The translations under genes were made by a program, and so were the position numbers. A stretch of DNA of 64,000 nt from positions 310,001 through 374,000 of the forward strand of contig NZ_CP014475.1 of the NCBI RefSeq assembly GCF_001583415.1, given 5' to 3'. The notes beneath the pieces were generated by a model, which saw only the letters and a list, made by a program, of their open reading frames with translations, was not told the DNA's origin and searched no databases. Shown piece after piece: positions 9,691-20,218 of this stretch. Position 1 is the first letter of the stretch; each line of letters begins with the position of its first letter. The DNA is from Mycolicibacterium phlei. GTDB lineage: Bacteria; Actinomycetota; Actinomycetes; Mycobacteriales; Mycobacteriaceae.

Positions 9691-9742
9691 GGCCGCTCGC
9701 CGACACCGGTGAGATGTCGGTGCCCGCGGGCAGGATGGCCGC

Positions 9743-10567
9743 ATGGTTGAGGTCATCATCGGCGGTGAGGCCGTCGCAGCGGGGTACGTCACTGCCAGGG
9801 AACTGAAAAACGCCTACCGCAGGGTTTTTCGCGGTGTGTACGCGAGCGGGACGGGTGAGTTGACGCTGCGGCAGCGCGCGGGCGCGGCGTGGTTGGCGAC
9901 GCGACGCAGGGGTGTGATCGCCGGGGTGACCGCGGCGGCACTGCACGGGGCGGCGTGGCTGGAACCCGGCCAGCCGATCGAGGTGGCGAACGTGAACTGT
10001 TGTGCGCAACCGGGTTTGGCGCCACGGCGGGAACGCGTCGCCGACGACGAGGTCGTGCGTCTGGGCGGACTGCCGGTGACCACCGGGGCGCGCACCGCGT
10101 TCGACGTCGGACGCCACCTCGACCGCGCCGACGCGCTGGTCCGACTGGACGCGATGATGTGGGCGCGGCCGTTTCCGCTGAGCGGTGTGCGGGAACTGAT
10201 GGAGCGCTACCCGCGTGCGGTCGGCAATGAGCAACTGCGCGAACTGCTTCCGCTCGTCGACGGCGGTGCGGCCACCCCGTGGCAGAGTCGTGCCCGGTTG
10301 TGTCTGGTCGACGCCGGATGCCCGCGGCCGCAGACGCAGGTGCCGGTGCTGGTCGGTTCGCGGCCGGTGGCGTATCTGGAGATCGGGTGGCCGGAGTATC
10401 AGGTGGGTCTGACGTCGCGCCCGTACGACGCCGCCGAGCAGCGGATGCTGGAGAGCCTGGGCTGGATCGTGATCTGGGTTCCGGAGTCAGAGCCGGTCGA
10501 AAACTGTTTGGAGAAGGTCGAACTCGCACTGGCTCGGCGCGGTTGCCTGGTCGAGCTCGCGGCGTGA
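9743..10567 (+). CDS. Degenerate DUF559-family protein
   Basis: 274 residues, clearly paralogous to the 1195-2061 product: GVIAGVTAAALHGAAWLE, TTGARTAFDVGRHLDRADAL, LPLVDGGAATPWQSRARL and PEYQVGL align with it. The nuclease core is damaged: the expected RLDMAYPEYRVGIEYDG/QHW segment reads YLEIGWPEYQVGLTSRPYD, with the first Asp replaced, the EYDG motif missing and about 12 residues deleted before LGWIVIWVPE. It therefore looks catalytically dead, though the frame is intact. It could still act through its N-terminal winged-helix part. ATG start with a weak upstream purine stretch. Confidence 0.8.
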   Translation: MVEVIIGGEAVAAGYVTARELKNAYRRVFRGVYASGTGELTLRQRAGAAWLATRRRGVIAGVTAAALHGAAWLEPGQPIEVANVNCCAQPGLAPRRERVADDEVVRLGGLPVTTGARTAFDVGRHLDRADALVRLDAMMWARPFPLSGVRELMERYPRAVGNEQLRELLPLVDGGAATPWQSRARLCLVDAGCPRPQTQVPVLVGSRPVAYLEIGWPEYQVGLTSRPYDAAEQRMLESLGWIVIWVPESEPVENCLEKVELALARRGCLVELAA

Positions 10568-10568
10568 G

Positions 10569-11285
10569 CTAGACCCGACGGGGTGCGGCCAGTCGCTCCT
10601 TGCGCAGCAGGTCGACCTCGTCCATCTGCAGCGGCGCCAGCTCGCCGACGACCTTGCTGAGCAGATAGTCGGCCAGCTGCGGGTTGCGGGCCAGGCACGG
10701 GCCGTGCAGGTAGGTGGCGACGACGCTGCCCTGCACCGCGCCGTCGTACCCGTCGCCCGCCCGGTTGCCCGCACCGCTGATCACCCGCGCCAGCGGAGCC
10801 GCGTCGGCGCCGAGAGTGGTTCCGCCGCGGTGGTTCTCGAATCCGGTGAGCCGCTCGGTGAGCCCGGGCAGCAGCGGTTCGGAGACCACCTCGCCGATGG
10901 TGCGTTCGGCCTGCGGGGTGGTGGTGACGTCGAGCAGCCCGACGCCTTCGACGCGTTCGCCCGCGGACGTCTCGTACCAGTGGCCGAGCACCTGGATCGC
11001 CGCGCAGATGGCCAGCACCGGCGCGCCGCGGCTGACCGCCTGCTGTAGGCCCGGATAGCGCAGCAGATGTTTGGTGGCCAACCGCTGTGCGTAGTCCTCG
11101 GCGCCGCCGAGGGTGTACAGGTCCAGTTCGGCGGGCACCGGGTCGTCGAGCGTGATCTCGACGATCTCGGCGTCGAATCCCCGCAGCCGCAGCCGCTGTC
11201 GCAGCACCACCGAGTTGCCGCCGTCACCGTAGGTGCCCATCACGTCGGGCAGTACCAGCCCGATGCGGACCGTCGACTCAGCCAT
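10569..11285 (-). CDS. gatD: Lipid II isoglutaminyl synthase, glutaminase subunit GatD
   Basis: 238 residues, CobB/CobQ-type class I glutamine amidotransferase. Nucleophile Cys in VLAICAAIQVLGHWYE at about residue 94 and catalytic His in VATYLHGPCLARNP. With MurT it amidates the alpha-carboxylate of D-Glu in lipid II to D-isoglutamine in the cytosol. The start overlaps the end of murT by 8 bp, so the two are co-transcribed and probably translationally coupled. Annotated in older genomes as CobQ2. Confidence 0.95.
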   Translation of the reverse strand: MAESTVRIGLVLPDVMGTYGDGGNSVVLRQRLRLRGFDAEIVEITLDDPVPAELDLYTLGGAEDYAQRLATKHLLRYPGLQQAVSRGAPVLAICAAIQVLGHWYETSAGERVEGVGLLDVTTTPQAERTIGEVVSEPLLPGLTERLTGFENHRGGTTLGADAAPLARVISGAGNRAGDGYDGAVQGSVVATYLHGPCLARNPQLADYLLSKVVGELAPLQMDEVDLLRKERLAAPRRV

Positions 11286-12522
11286 GACGGCCCCGTTCCC
11301 GGCGCTCCAGCGCCCGGTTCAACTGCAGGAACGCGGTGTAGTTCGCGATCACCTCGACGTGGCCGGGCGGACACGACGCGATCGCGGCGAGGGTGTCGTG
11401 CACCAGCGTGTGCTCCACACCCGCGTAGCCCAGGCGCACCGCCAGGTCGGTGCCGCGCTCACCGGCGGCCACCACCTGGGTGTCCTCGAAGTGTTCGAAC
11501 CGCACATCCCACAGCCACGACAGGTCCTCGCCGTCGGGCACCTGGCCGTTGACCGAGATCACCACGCCCGCACCGTGTTTGTCGACCATCGACAGGGCCT
11601 CCTGCCAGCCGGCGGGGTTCTTGGCCAGCAGGATCCGCACGGTGTGCGCCCCGACCCGCACGGTGCGGTAGCGGCCTGCCACCTCGTCGACGGCCTCCAC
11701 CGCGGCCACCGCGGCGGCCGGGTCGGCGCCCATCGTCACTGCGGCGGCGACGGCCTGGGTGGCGTTGCCGCGGTTCACCGCGCCCGGCAGTTTCAGGGTC
11801 ATCGGCAGCGACAGTCCGTCGGGCCCGTAGATGTTCGTCTCGTCGAACCACCACTGTGGGCTGGGCCGCTTGAAATCGGTTCCGGTGGAACGCCAGTCGG
11901 CGCCGTCGCGCACGATGATCTCCCCGGACCGCGGGCAGCTCACCGAGTCGTTGGACCAGCTGCCGCCTGCGGCCACCCACACCACGTGCGGGCAGTCGTA
12001 GGCGGCGGAGGTCATCAGCACGTCGTCGCAGTTGGCGATCACCACCGCCGAGGGGTGCCGGGCCAGCCCGGCGCGCAGCGTGCGTTCGATGTGGTTGATC
12101 TCGCCCACCCGGTCGAGCTGGTCACGCGAGAGGTTGAGCAGCACGAGCACCTGCGGGTCGACGGCGTCGGAGACGTGCGGCACGTGCATCTCGTCGACCT
12201 CCAGCGCCGCCAGCGGGGCGTCGCGGCCCGCGGCCAGCGCGGCGACCAGGCCGGCGTCCATGTTGGCGCCGGTGTCGTTGGTGGCGACCGGCGCGACGGT
12301 GCGCAGCGCGGCGGCCAGCATGCGGGTGGTGGTGGACTTGCCGTTGGTCCCGGTGACGATCGCGGTGCGCCGACCCGCGCCGAGCTGGCGCAACAGCGAC
12401 TTGTCCAGGGTCAGCGCGACCAGCCCGCCGATCATCGCGCCCGCGCCGCGACCGGTGACCCGCGACGCCCAGCGCGCCGCGGAGCCGGCTGCCAGGGCGA
12501 CCCGTCCGCGAGTGGTGACCAC
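11278..12522 (-). CDS. murT: Lipid II isoglutaminyl synthase, Mur ligase subunit MurT
   Basis: 414 residues from a GTG. Mur ligase ATP loop VTGTNGKSTTTRML at about residues 60-73, central domain with EVDEMHVPHV and LNLSRDQLDRVGE. A zinc-ribbon-like insertion is marked by paired cysteines (NCDDVL, YDCPHV, SVSCPRSGE), characteristic of MurT. C-terminal DUF1727 domain contains LAKNPAGWQEAL. It activates the lipid II glutamate carboxylate with ATP and receives ammonia from GatD. Divergent from dnaQ at 12603. Confidence 0.95.
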   Translation of the reverse strand: MVTTRGRVALAAGSAARWASRVTGRGAGAMIGGLVALTLDKSLLRQLGAGRRTAIVTGTNGKSTTTRMLAAALRTVAPVATNDTGANMDAGLVAALAAGRDAPLAALEVDEMHVPHVSDAVDPQVLVLLNLSRDQLDRVGEINHIERTLRAGLARHPSAVVIANCDDVLMTSAAYDCPHVVWVAAGGSWSNDSVSCPRSGEIIVRDGADWRSTGTDFKRPSPQWWFDETNIYGPDGLSLPMTLKLPGAVNRGNATQAVAAAVTMGADPAAAVAAVEAVDEVAGRYRTVRVGAHTVRILLAKNPAGWQEALSMVDKHGAGVVISVNGQVPDGEDLSWLWDVRFEHFEDTQVVAAGERGTDLAVRLGYAGVEHTLVHDTLAAIASCPPGHVEVIANYTAFLQLNRALERRERGRHG

Positions 12523-12602
12523 CCAGGCAGTTTAGGTAGCCGACACGCGGGCGGTCGATTCGGTGAGGTACCGGCTTTGTCACACCACCGTGGGATTCTG
12601 AT

Positions 12603-13601
12603 GTGGTGAGCCAAACGAGCCCCTGGGGCCGCCCGGCGGATGTCACCGGGTCGGGCTGGGCGGTGGTCGACGTCGAGACGTCGGGCCTCCGTCCGGGGCA
12701 GGCGCGCATCGTCAGCATCGCCGCGCTGGCCCTGGGGGACGACGGCAACGTCGAGCAGAGCCTCTACAGCCTGCTCAACCCGGGTGTCGACCCCGGTCCC
12801 ACCCACGTGCACGGGCTCACCGCCGAGATGCTGGAGGGCCAGCCCACGTTCGCCGACATCGTCGACCACCTGGTCGACCTGCTCGCCGGGCGCACGCTGG
12901 TGGCGCACAACGTCGGTTTCGACTACTCGTTTTTGGCCGCCGAGGCCGAGATGGTGGGCCGTGAGCTGCCCACCGACACGGTGATGTGCACGGTCGAACT
13001 GGCCCGCCGGCTCGACCTGGGCACCGAGAACCTGCGGCTGGAGACGCTGGCCCGGCACTGGGGCATCGACCAGATGAAACCGCACGACGCGCTGGACGAC
13101 GCGCTGGTGCTGGCGCAGATCCTCAAACCGGTGCTGTTGCGGGCGCGGGAGCGCAAGGTGTGGCTGCCGGTGCACCCGGTGACGCGGCGCACCTGGCCCA
13201 ACGGCTCGGTCACCCACGACGAGCTGCGCCCGCTCAAGGCGGTGGCCGCGCGGATGCCGTGCCCCTACCAGAACCCGGGCCGCTTCCTGCCCGACCGGCC
13301 GCTGGTGCAGGGCATGCGGGTCGCGCTGTCGTCGGAGGTCAAGCGCACCCACGAGGAGCTCATCGAGCGGATACTGCACGCCGGACTGGCCTACACCGAC
13401 GCCGTCGACCCGGAGACCTCGCTGGTGATCTGCAACGACCCGAACCCCGAGCAGGGCAAGGGATATCAGGCGCGGGACCTCGGGGTGCCGCTGGTCAGCG
13501 ATGAGGACTTCCTGAGCCGGATCGACGGTGTCGTCGGCGGCATCGGCGTCGAGGAGTTCGTCGACACCGCCACCGCCGACGGCCAGCTCATCTTGTTCTG
13601 A
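12603..13601 (+). CDS. dnaQ: DEDDh 3'-5' exonuclease with C-terminal BRCT domain (DnaQ-like)
   Basis: 332 residues from a GTG. Exonuclease motifs: VVDVETSGL (Asp and Glu of motif I, about 23-31), LVAHNVGFDYSFL (motif II) and HDALDDALV (motif III, DEDDh His). The region after about 240 (FLPDRPLVQGMRVALSSEVKR; TSLVICNDPNPEQGKG; GVPLVSDEDFLSRI) is a BRCT domain. Domain fusion is seen in Rv3711c-type proteins. In mycobacteria proofreading is mainly by the PHP domain of DnaE1, so this is a candidate repair exonuclease rather than the main proofreader. Confidence 0.9.
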   Translation: MVSQTSPWGRPADVTGSGWAVVDVETSGLRPGQARIVSIAALALGDDGNVEQSLYSLLNPGVDPGPTHVHGLTAEMLEGQPTFADIVDHLVDLLAGRTLVAHNVGFDYSFLAAEAEMVGRELPTDTVMCTVELARRLDLGTENLRLETLARHWGIDQMKPHDALDDALVLAQILKPVLLRARERKVWLPVHPVTRRTWPNGSVTHDELRPLKAVAARMPCPYQNPGRFLPDRPLVQGMRVALSSEVKRTHEELIERILHAGLAYTDAVDPETSLVICNDPNPEQGKGYQARDLGVPLVSDEDFLSRIDGVVGGIGVEEFVDTATADGQLILF

Positions 13602-13604
13602 GAG

Positions 13605-13910
13605 TCAGTTCAGATTCATCGCGATGATCTTCTCGCGCACGTCGTTTCGCTCCCATTCGGCCTTCCTGCCGTCCGGTCCGCACGCGATCACACTGACCCA
13701 GGTCTGGTGCGCCGCGACCGGCACGCAGACCACGGTGACGATCAGGTTCGAGCCTTTCGGACGGCCGATGATCTGGTAGTCGTTGTCGGTGCCTGGGTCG
13801 AACACGTCGTAGGGCACCGGCCGGTTCCTCCGCAGCATGCCGTCGATGTACTTCAGGGCGTTCCAGTGCGGCGTGTCCAGCGTGAATGTGCCCCAATGCG
13901 CAGCGGTCAT
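13605..13910 (-). CDS. Hypothetical protein (101 aa)
   Basis: Not recognised. ATG at 13910 has an excellent AAGGAAGAAAG ribosome-binding site. The product begins MTAAHWGTFTLDTPHWNALK and is rich in aromatic residues, with a central hydrophobic strand pair (SNLIVTVVCVPVAAHQTWVSV). No signal peptide or membrane span. Convergent with dnaQ, with only 3 bp between stops. A perfect 14-bp palindrome lies about 80 bp upstream. Confidence 0.65.
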   Translation of the reverse strand: MTAAHWGTFTLDTPHWNALKYIDGMLRRNRPVPYDVFDPGTDNDYQIIGRPKGSNLIVTVVCVPVAAHQTWVSVIACGPDGRKAEWERNDVREKIIAMNLN

Positions 13911-14228
13911 CTTTCTTCCTTCCCCCGCGACGGGCCGGCGTTTCCGGCCCCACAGGGGAAGCTATGCAGCGACCTGCGTGGGCACACGCGTAGTCGACTA
14001 CGTGCGTTCGGAAATAGAACTACTTGCCAACTAATTGCCACAGCAAGCACATGCCGACCGCCGTGGTGACGCCGGCGGGGTACAGGCCGCAGGCGTCACC
14101 ACGGGGTCGGTGAGGTCAGACGGAATCGGCAGGCTGCGCGAGCAGGGGTGTGTCGGCATCCTCGTCCGGCGCGGGGCGCACGGACACCGCCGGTCTTGTG
14201 GACCGGGTGCCGGCCGTCGTCCTCGCTT
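13911..14228. other. Intergenic region between leuA end and the 101-aa gene
   Basis: 318 bp without a convincing gene. It holds the upstream region of the minus-strand 101-aa gene, a 14-bp palindrome at 13989-14002, and the 3' flank of leuA. The stretch 14003-14045 is less GC-rich than its surroundings. Short frames present lack ribosome-binding sites and mycobacterial codon pattern. Confidence 0.6.
13989..14002. promoter_or_regulatory. Perfect 14-bp palindrome CGTAGTCGACTACG
   Basis: CGTAGTCGACTACG reads identically on both strands and lies 79 bp upstream of the start of the 101-aa gene. This is a plausible operator by position; no regulator gene is adjacent, so the binding protein is unknown. 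Confidence 0.45.
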
Positions 14229-16151
<1,923 letters not shown>

Positions 16152-16166
<15 letters not shown>

Positions 16167-16193
16167 GCTGCCGAGAAGGAGCACCCGCTGCAC
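16152..16193 (-). CDS. Putative leucine leader peptide (leuA attenuator)
   Basis: A 13-codon frame starting GTG: MQRVLLLGSRDGV. It contains three consecutive leucine codons (CTC CTT CTC) and its stop lies in the loop of the leuA leader hairpin. A GGAG is about 12 nt upstream of the GTG; a second GTG at 16184 is possible. Leader-peptide control of leuA has been proposed in other actinobacteria by comparative analysis. The run of Leu codons placed directly before a terminator-like stem is seen in the sequence; regulation is inference. Confidence 0.6.
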
Positions 16194-16341
16194 GCAGGCA
16201 ACTGTACTCCGCGTCGCCCGTCATCCCAAACGGCCGCCCGGTCGGCGGTGGTCGGCGGACCCCCGAAAGCGGCGTCAAAGGGGGCCCGGAACCCGCTCAG
16301 CCTGCTCGTCAGGGCATTGGTCGCGCCGGACCGAATCCGCT

Positions 16342-16989
16342 TCAGACCTGCGAGTCCGGGAACGCGATCACCGACAGGAACCGGATCGGCAACTCGATCA
16401 GATCGGCCGGGCCGTGTGCGCCCTCCCCGTCGAACTGCAGCGAGTCACCCGGATGCAGCCGGTACACCGAGCGGCTGTGGCTGTAGTCCATGACGCCCTC
16501 GAGCATGTAGATGAACTCGGTGCCCGGATGCTGGAACAGCGGATAGGTCTGGCTCTTCTCCGACAGCGTGACCTCGAGGCACTCCAGCCGCTTGTGCTCC
16601 CCGCGCAGCGAGCCCAGCAGCTGGTACTCGTGGCCTTCGCGGGTGCCCTCCCGCACGATCCGGGCACCCGCGCCGGCCTTCGTGAACGCCGCGGGCCGCT
16701 CCACGTCCGCGCCGCGGAACAGACTGGTCACCGGCACATCGAACCCCTTGGCCAGCAGCGCCAGCGTGCTCAGGCTGCACGAGGTCTGGGCATTCTCGAT
16801 CTTGCTCATCATCGCCTTCGAGATGCCCACCCGCGCCGCCATCTCGGCGACGGTCAGGCCGTGCTGCAGCCGCAGCTGCCGCACGTTGCGCCCGATCGCC
16901 GCCTCGATCTCGAGTTCCTCGACCGGCTCCTGCGGGTCGCGTTCCCGGGCGGTGCCGGACTGGTTTCGGAGCAGATGGATGTCAGTCAT
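16342..16989 (-). CDS. XRE-family transcriptional regulator with C-terminal cupin
   Basis: 215 residues. Helix-turn-helix at about 33-85 (NVRQLRLQHGLTVAEMAARV and GISKAMMSKIENAQTSCS), then a cupin_2 domain (HPGTEFIYMLEGVMDYSHS, LHPGDSLQFDGEGAHGPADL) that probably senses a small metabolite. It ends a six-gene operon: its start is 15 bp after the FAD oxidoreductase stop. Related regulators control polyamine, amino-acid and methylamine catabolism. It is presumably the local regulator of the glx-like operon. Confidence 0.88.
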   Translation of the reverse strand: MTDIHLLRNQSGTARERDPQEPVEELEIEAAIGRNVRQLRLQHGLTVAEMAARVGISKAMMSKIENAQTSCSLSTLALLAKGFDVPVTSLFRGADVERPAAFTKAGAGARIVREGTREGHEYQLLGSLRGEHKRLECLEVTLSEKSQTYPLFQHPGTEFIYMLEGVMDYSHSRSVYRLHPGDSLQFDGEGAHGPADLIELPIRFLSVIAFPDSQV

Positions 16990-17004
16990 GTTTCCTGAGA
17001 GGAA

Positions 17005-18189
17005 TCATCGCATCTGTCCGGCCCCGACATACGGGAACGGGCTGGTGAGCAGGTCGCCCTCGGTGAACCGGGACAGCCGGAAGTCGGTCTCCGGGATTCG
17101 CGGGTCGCTGCTGCGGCCGTCGACGACCAGGTCGGCGACCAGCTTTCCGACCGCGGGGGCGATCTTGAACCCGTGGCCGCTGAACCCGGCCGCGACGATC
17201 AGGCCGTCGATCCCGGTCCTGGAGATCACCGGGTTCCAGTCCGGGGTGGCGTCGTAGCAGCCGGCGTAGCTGCTGGTGATCGCCGCGTCCGGGAAGCCGG
17301 GGAACCGGGTGCCGACCCGGTCGACGGTCAGGTCGATGAACGCCTCGTCGGCCCGGTTGAGGTAGTTGTCCGGATCGTCGACCTTGGCGTCGGACAGGTC
17401 GCTGTTGCCGAACAGGATCTCTCCGCCGACTTCGGGCCGGATGTACTGCAGCGACACCAGATCGGAGAACACCGGCACCTTGCCGATCTCCACACCCGGG
17501 TCGATCAGCACGATCTGCTCGCGCACCACCCGGATCGGCACGTCGATCCCGTACGGCGCCAGGAACGGCTGCGTCCACACCCCGGTGGCCACGATGACGG
17601 TGTCCGCCGACACCGTCTCCCCGTCGGTGGTCCGCACCCCGGTGACGCGGTCGCCGTCGAGCACCAGCCCGGCTGCGGGTGTGCCCTGGCGGATCCGCAC
17701 CCCGGCCGAGCGCGCGGCCGCCGCGAACGCCTGCGCGGTCTGGTAGGCGTCGCCGTAGCCGCCGCGGGCCTCCCAGCCGAACGCCGCGAACGGGCTCAGG
17801 TCCGCCCAGGGCCACATCCTGGCCACCTCGGACTTGTCGATCTCCTCGGTCTGAACACCGACTTCCCGTTGCGCGGCAAGGCTTTTGCGCAGCGACTCGA
17901 CATTGGGTTCGCCGACTCCGACGACGTAACCGGTCTGCCGGAAGCCGATGTCGGTGCCGAAGATCTCCTCGGCCTTCTCGAACACCTCCAGCCCGACGGT
18001 GGCCATCGCCGCCAGCGAGCTGACCCCGTAGTGGCAGCGCACGATGCCGCTGGACTTGCCGGTCATCCCGGAGCCGACGGTACCGCGTTCCAGCACAACG
18101 ACATCGGTGATGCCGCGCTGGCTAAGCGCCCACGCCGCCGCGGCGCCCTCCAGGCCGCCGCCGACGATCACCACATCCGCGGTGCTCAT
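17005..18189 (-). CDS. FAD-dependent amine/glycine oxidase (DAO family)
   Basis: 394 residues. Rossmann motif DVVIVGGGLEGAAAAWALSQ at the N-terminus and the DAO C-terminal signature (GLIVAAGFSGHGFKIAPAVG). Most like glycine/sarcosine oxidases or the beta subunit of sarcosine/N-methylglutamate dehydrogenases. The gene overlaps the upstream glutamate-synthase-like gene by 4 bp. In an N-methylglutamate-type pathway it would oxidise an N-alkylglutamate, releasing the alkyl group as an aldehyde, but the other three subunits of the known dehydrogenase are not here. A substrate cannot be assigned from sequence. Confidence 0.85.
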   Translation of the reverse strand: MSTADVVIVGGGLEGAAAAWALSQRGITDVVVLERGTVGSGMTGKSSGIVRCHYGVSSLAAMATVGLEVFEKAEEIFGTDIGFRQTGYVVGVGEPNVESLRKSLAAQREVGVQTEEIDKSEVARMWPWADLSPFAAFGWEARGGYGDAYQTAQAFAAAARSAGVRIRQGTPAAGLVLDGDRVTGVRTTDGETVSADTVIVATGVWTQPFLAPYGIDVPIRVVREQIVLIDPGVEIGKVPVFSDLVSLQYIRPEVGGEILFGNSDLSDAKVDDPDNYLNRADEAFIDLTVDRVGTRFPGFPDAAITSSYAGCYDATPDWNPVISRTGIDGLIVAAGFSGHGFKIAPAVGKLVADLVVDGRSSDPRIPETDFRLSRFTEGDLLTSPFPYVGAGQMR

Positions 18190-19532
18190 GCCCGTCCTCC
18201 GTTCGTCCAGCCCGGGATCCAGTCGGTGCCCGCCAGCGGGACGCGCGCCATCGCGGCGGCCTCGATGGTCACCGCGACCAGGTCCTCCGGCTCGAGGTGG
18301 CAGACGTGCGACTTACCGCACGCCCGGGCGATGGTCTGCGCCTCCATCGTCAGCACCCGCAGGTAGTTGGCCAGCCGGCGCCCGGCATCGACCGGGTCCA
18401 GTCGCGCCGCCAGTTCCGGATCCTGCGTGCTAATACCCGCCGGATCCTTACCGTCCTGGAAGTCGTCGAAGAAGCCCGCCGCGCTGCCGATCTTCTCGTA
18501 GTCGGCGGCATAGCGGGGATGGTTGTCGCCCAACGCGATCAGCGCCGCGGTCCCGATCGCCACCGCGTCGGCGCCCAGCGCCAGCGCCTTGGCCACGTCG
18601 GCGCCGGTGCGGATGCCGCCCGAGACGATCAGCTGCACCCCCTTCTCTCCGCTCGTCCCGCCCCGGTGCACGCCCAGCTCCTGCAGCGCCTGCACGGCCT
18701 GCGGGATCGCCGCCAGCGTCGGGATGCCGACGTGCTCGATGAACACCTCCTGGGTGGCCGCCGTGCCGCCCTGCATGCCGTCGACCACGACGACGTCGGC
18801 GCCGGCGTGCACCGCCAGCTTCACGTCGTAGTAGGTGCGGCTGGCGCCCACCTTGACGTAGATCGGCTTCTCCCAGTCGGTGATCTCACGCAGCTCGTTG
18901 ATCTTGATGGTCAGGTCGTCGGGCCCGGTCCAGTCCGGGTGCCGGCAGGCCGAGCGCTGGTCGATGCCCTCCGGCAGTGTGCGCATCTGCGCGACGCGCG
19001 GAGAGATCTTCTGCCCCAGCAGCATTCCGCCGCCGCCCGGCTTGGCGCCCTGGCCGAGCACCACCTCGATGGCGTCGGCCTTACGCAGGTCGTCGGGGTT
19101 CATGCCGTAGCGCGACGGCAGGTACTGGTACACCAGGTACTTGCTCTGCCCGCGCTCCTCGGGCGTCATACCGCCGTCGCCGGTGGTGGTCGAGGTGCCG
19201 ACCTCGCTGGCGCCGCGGCCCAGTGCCTCCTTGGCGGGCCCGGACAGCGCGCCGAAGCTCATCCCCGCGATGGTGACCGGAATATCCAGGTGCAGCGGGT
19301 GTTTGGCGTAGCGGGTACCCAGCACCACGTCGGTGTCACAGCGCTCGCGGTACCCCTCCAGCGGGTAGCGCGACATCGACGCGCCCAGGAACAGCAGGTC
19401 GTCGAAGTGGGGGAGTGCTCGCTTGGCGCCCCAGCCGCGGATGTCGTAGATCCCGGTGTCGGCGGCGCGTTGGATGCCGGCGATGGTGTGCCGGTCGAAG
19501 GTCGCGGATTCGCGAAGTGCCCAGTTGTTCAT
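18186..19532 (-). CDS. glxD: FMN-binding glutamate-synthase-like protein (GlxD/MgsC type)
   Basis: 448 residues, Glu_synthase domain. Signature segments AKPGGGGMLLGQKISP, KVGASRTYYDVKLAVHAGAD, VVVDGMQGGTAATQEVF and SGGIRTGADVAKALALGADA form the FMN-binding TIM barrel. Equivalent to the synthase domain of GltB, encoded as a separate polypeptide. It overlaps the next gene upstream by 1 bp and the FAD oxidase downstream by 4 bp. Together with the GXGXG and amidotransferase proteins it forms a split, glutamate-synthase-like enzyme (N-methylglutamate synthase in methylotrophs). The iron-sulfur cysteines are few (CRHP, CGKSHVCH). Confidence 0.88.
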   Translation of the reverse strand: MNNWALRESATFDRHTIAGIQRAADTGIYDIRGWGAKRALPHFDDLLFLGASMSRYPLEGYRERCDTDVVLGTRYAKHPLHLDIPVTIAGMSFGALSGPAKEALGRGASEVGTSTTTGDGGMTPEERGQSKYLVYQYLPSRYGMNPDDLRKADAIEVVLGQGAKPGGGGMLLGQKISPRVAQMRTLPEGIDQRSACRHPDWTGPDDLTIKINELREITDWEKPIYVKVGASRTYYDVKLAVHAGADVVVVDGMQGGTAATQEVFIEHVGIPTLAAIPQAVQALQELGVHRGGTSGEKGVQLIVSGGIRTGADVAKALALGADAVAIGTAALIALGDNHPRYAADYEKIGSAAGFFDDFQDGKDPAGISTQDPELAARLDPVDAGRRLANYLRVLTMEAQTIARACGKSHVCHLEPEDLVAVTIEAAAMARVPLAGTDWIPGWTNGGRA

Positions 19533-20218
19533 CAGTAGCTCGCTGCGTTGTCGACGTGGAAGTGGTACAGGTTGCGGGCCGAGCCGTAGCGGGTGTAGTC
19601 GGCGGTGTCGTCGTCGCCGAAACCGGCCGCGTTCAACAGCTCCCGCAGCTCACGGTGGTGTTCCTCGCGCATCGGTTTGGCGATGCAGTCCGCGCCGAGC
19701 GAGGCGACGTCGCCGCGGACGTAGATCCGGGCCTCGTAGATCGAGTCGCCGAGTGCCTCACCGGCGTTGCCGCGCACCACCAGCCGGCCGGCCTGCGCCA
19801 TGAACGCGCTCATGTGGCCGATGTTGCCGCCGACGACGATGTCGACACCCTTCATCGAGATCCCGCACCGGGCAGCGGCATTGCCCTCGATCACGAGCAG
19901 GCCGCCGTGGGCGGTGGCGCCCGCGGACTGCGAGGCGTCGCCCTTGACCCACACGGTGCCGCTCATCATGTTCTCGGCGACACCGGTGCCGGCGTTGCCG
20001 TTGATGGTGACCTCGGCCAGCTGGTTCATCCCGGCCGCGTAGTAGCCGACGTGGCCCTCGACCGTCACCCGCACCGGGGCGTTCAGGCCGACCGCCACAT
20101 TGTGTGCGCCTGCGGGATTGGCGATGACGAAGTCGCCGGAGACCCCGGGCTCGTGCAGGGCGGCGTTGACCTCACGCAGCGGCGTGGTGGTGAGGTCGAA
20201 TGCGGTTAGCGTGTCCAT
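19532..20218 (-). CDS. glxC: GXGXG-motif subunit of glutamate-synthase-like enzyme (GlxC/MgsB type)
   Basis: 228 residues, starting MDTLTAFDLTTTPLREVN. It is a beta-helix GXGXG domain, as in the C-terminus of GltB and in FwdC: GNAGTGVAENMMSGTVWVKG, GGLLVIEGNAAARCGISMKG, GGNIGHMSAFMAQAG and RLVVRGNAGEALGDSI. It provides structure between amidotransferase and synthase modules. The start overlaps the amidotransferase gene by 13 bp; a longer upstream frame exists but is inside that gene. Confidence 0.88.
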   Translation of the reverse strand: MDTLTAFDLTTTPLREVNAALHEPGVSGDFVIANPAGAHNVAVGLNAPVRVTVEGHVGYYAAGMNQLAEVTINGNAGTGVAENMMSGTVWVKGDASQSAGATAHGGLLVIEGNAAARCGISMKGVDIVVGGNIGHMSAFMAQAGRLVVRGNAGEALGDSIYEARIYVRGDVASLGADCIAKPMREEHHRELRELLNAAGFGDDDTADYTRYGSARNLYHFHVDNAASY

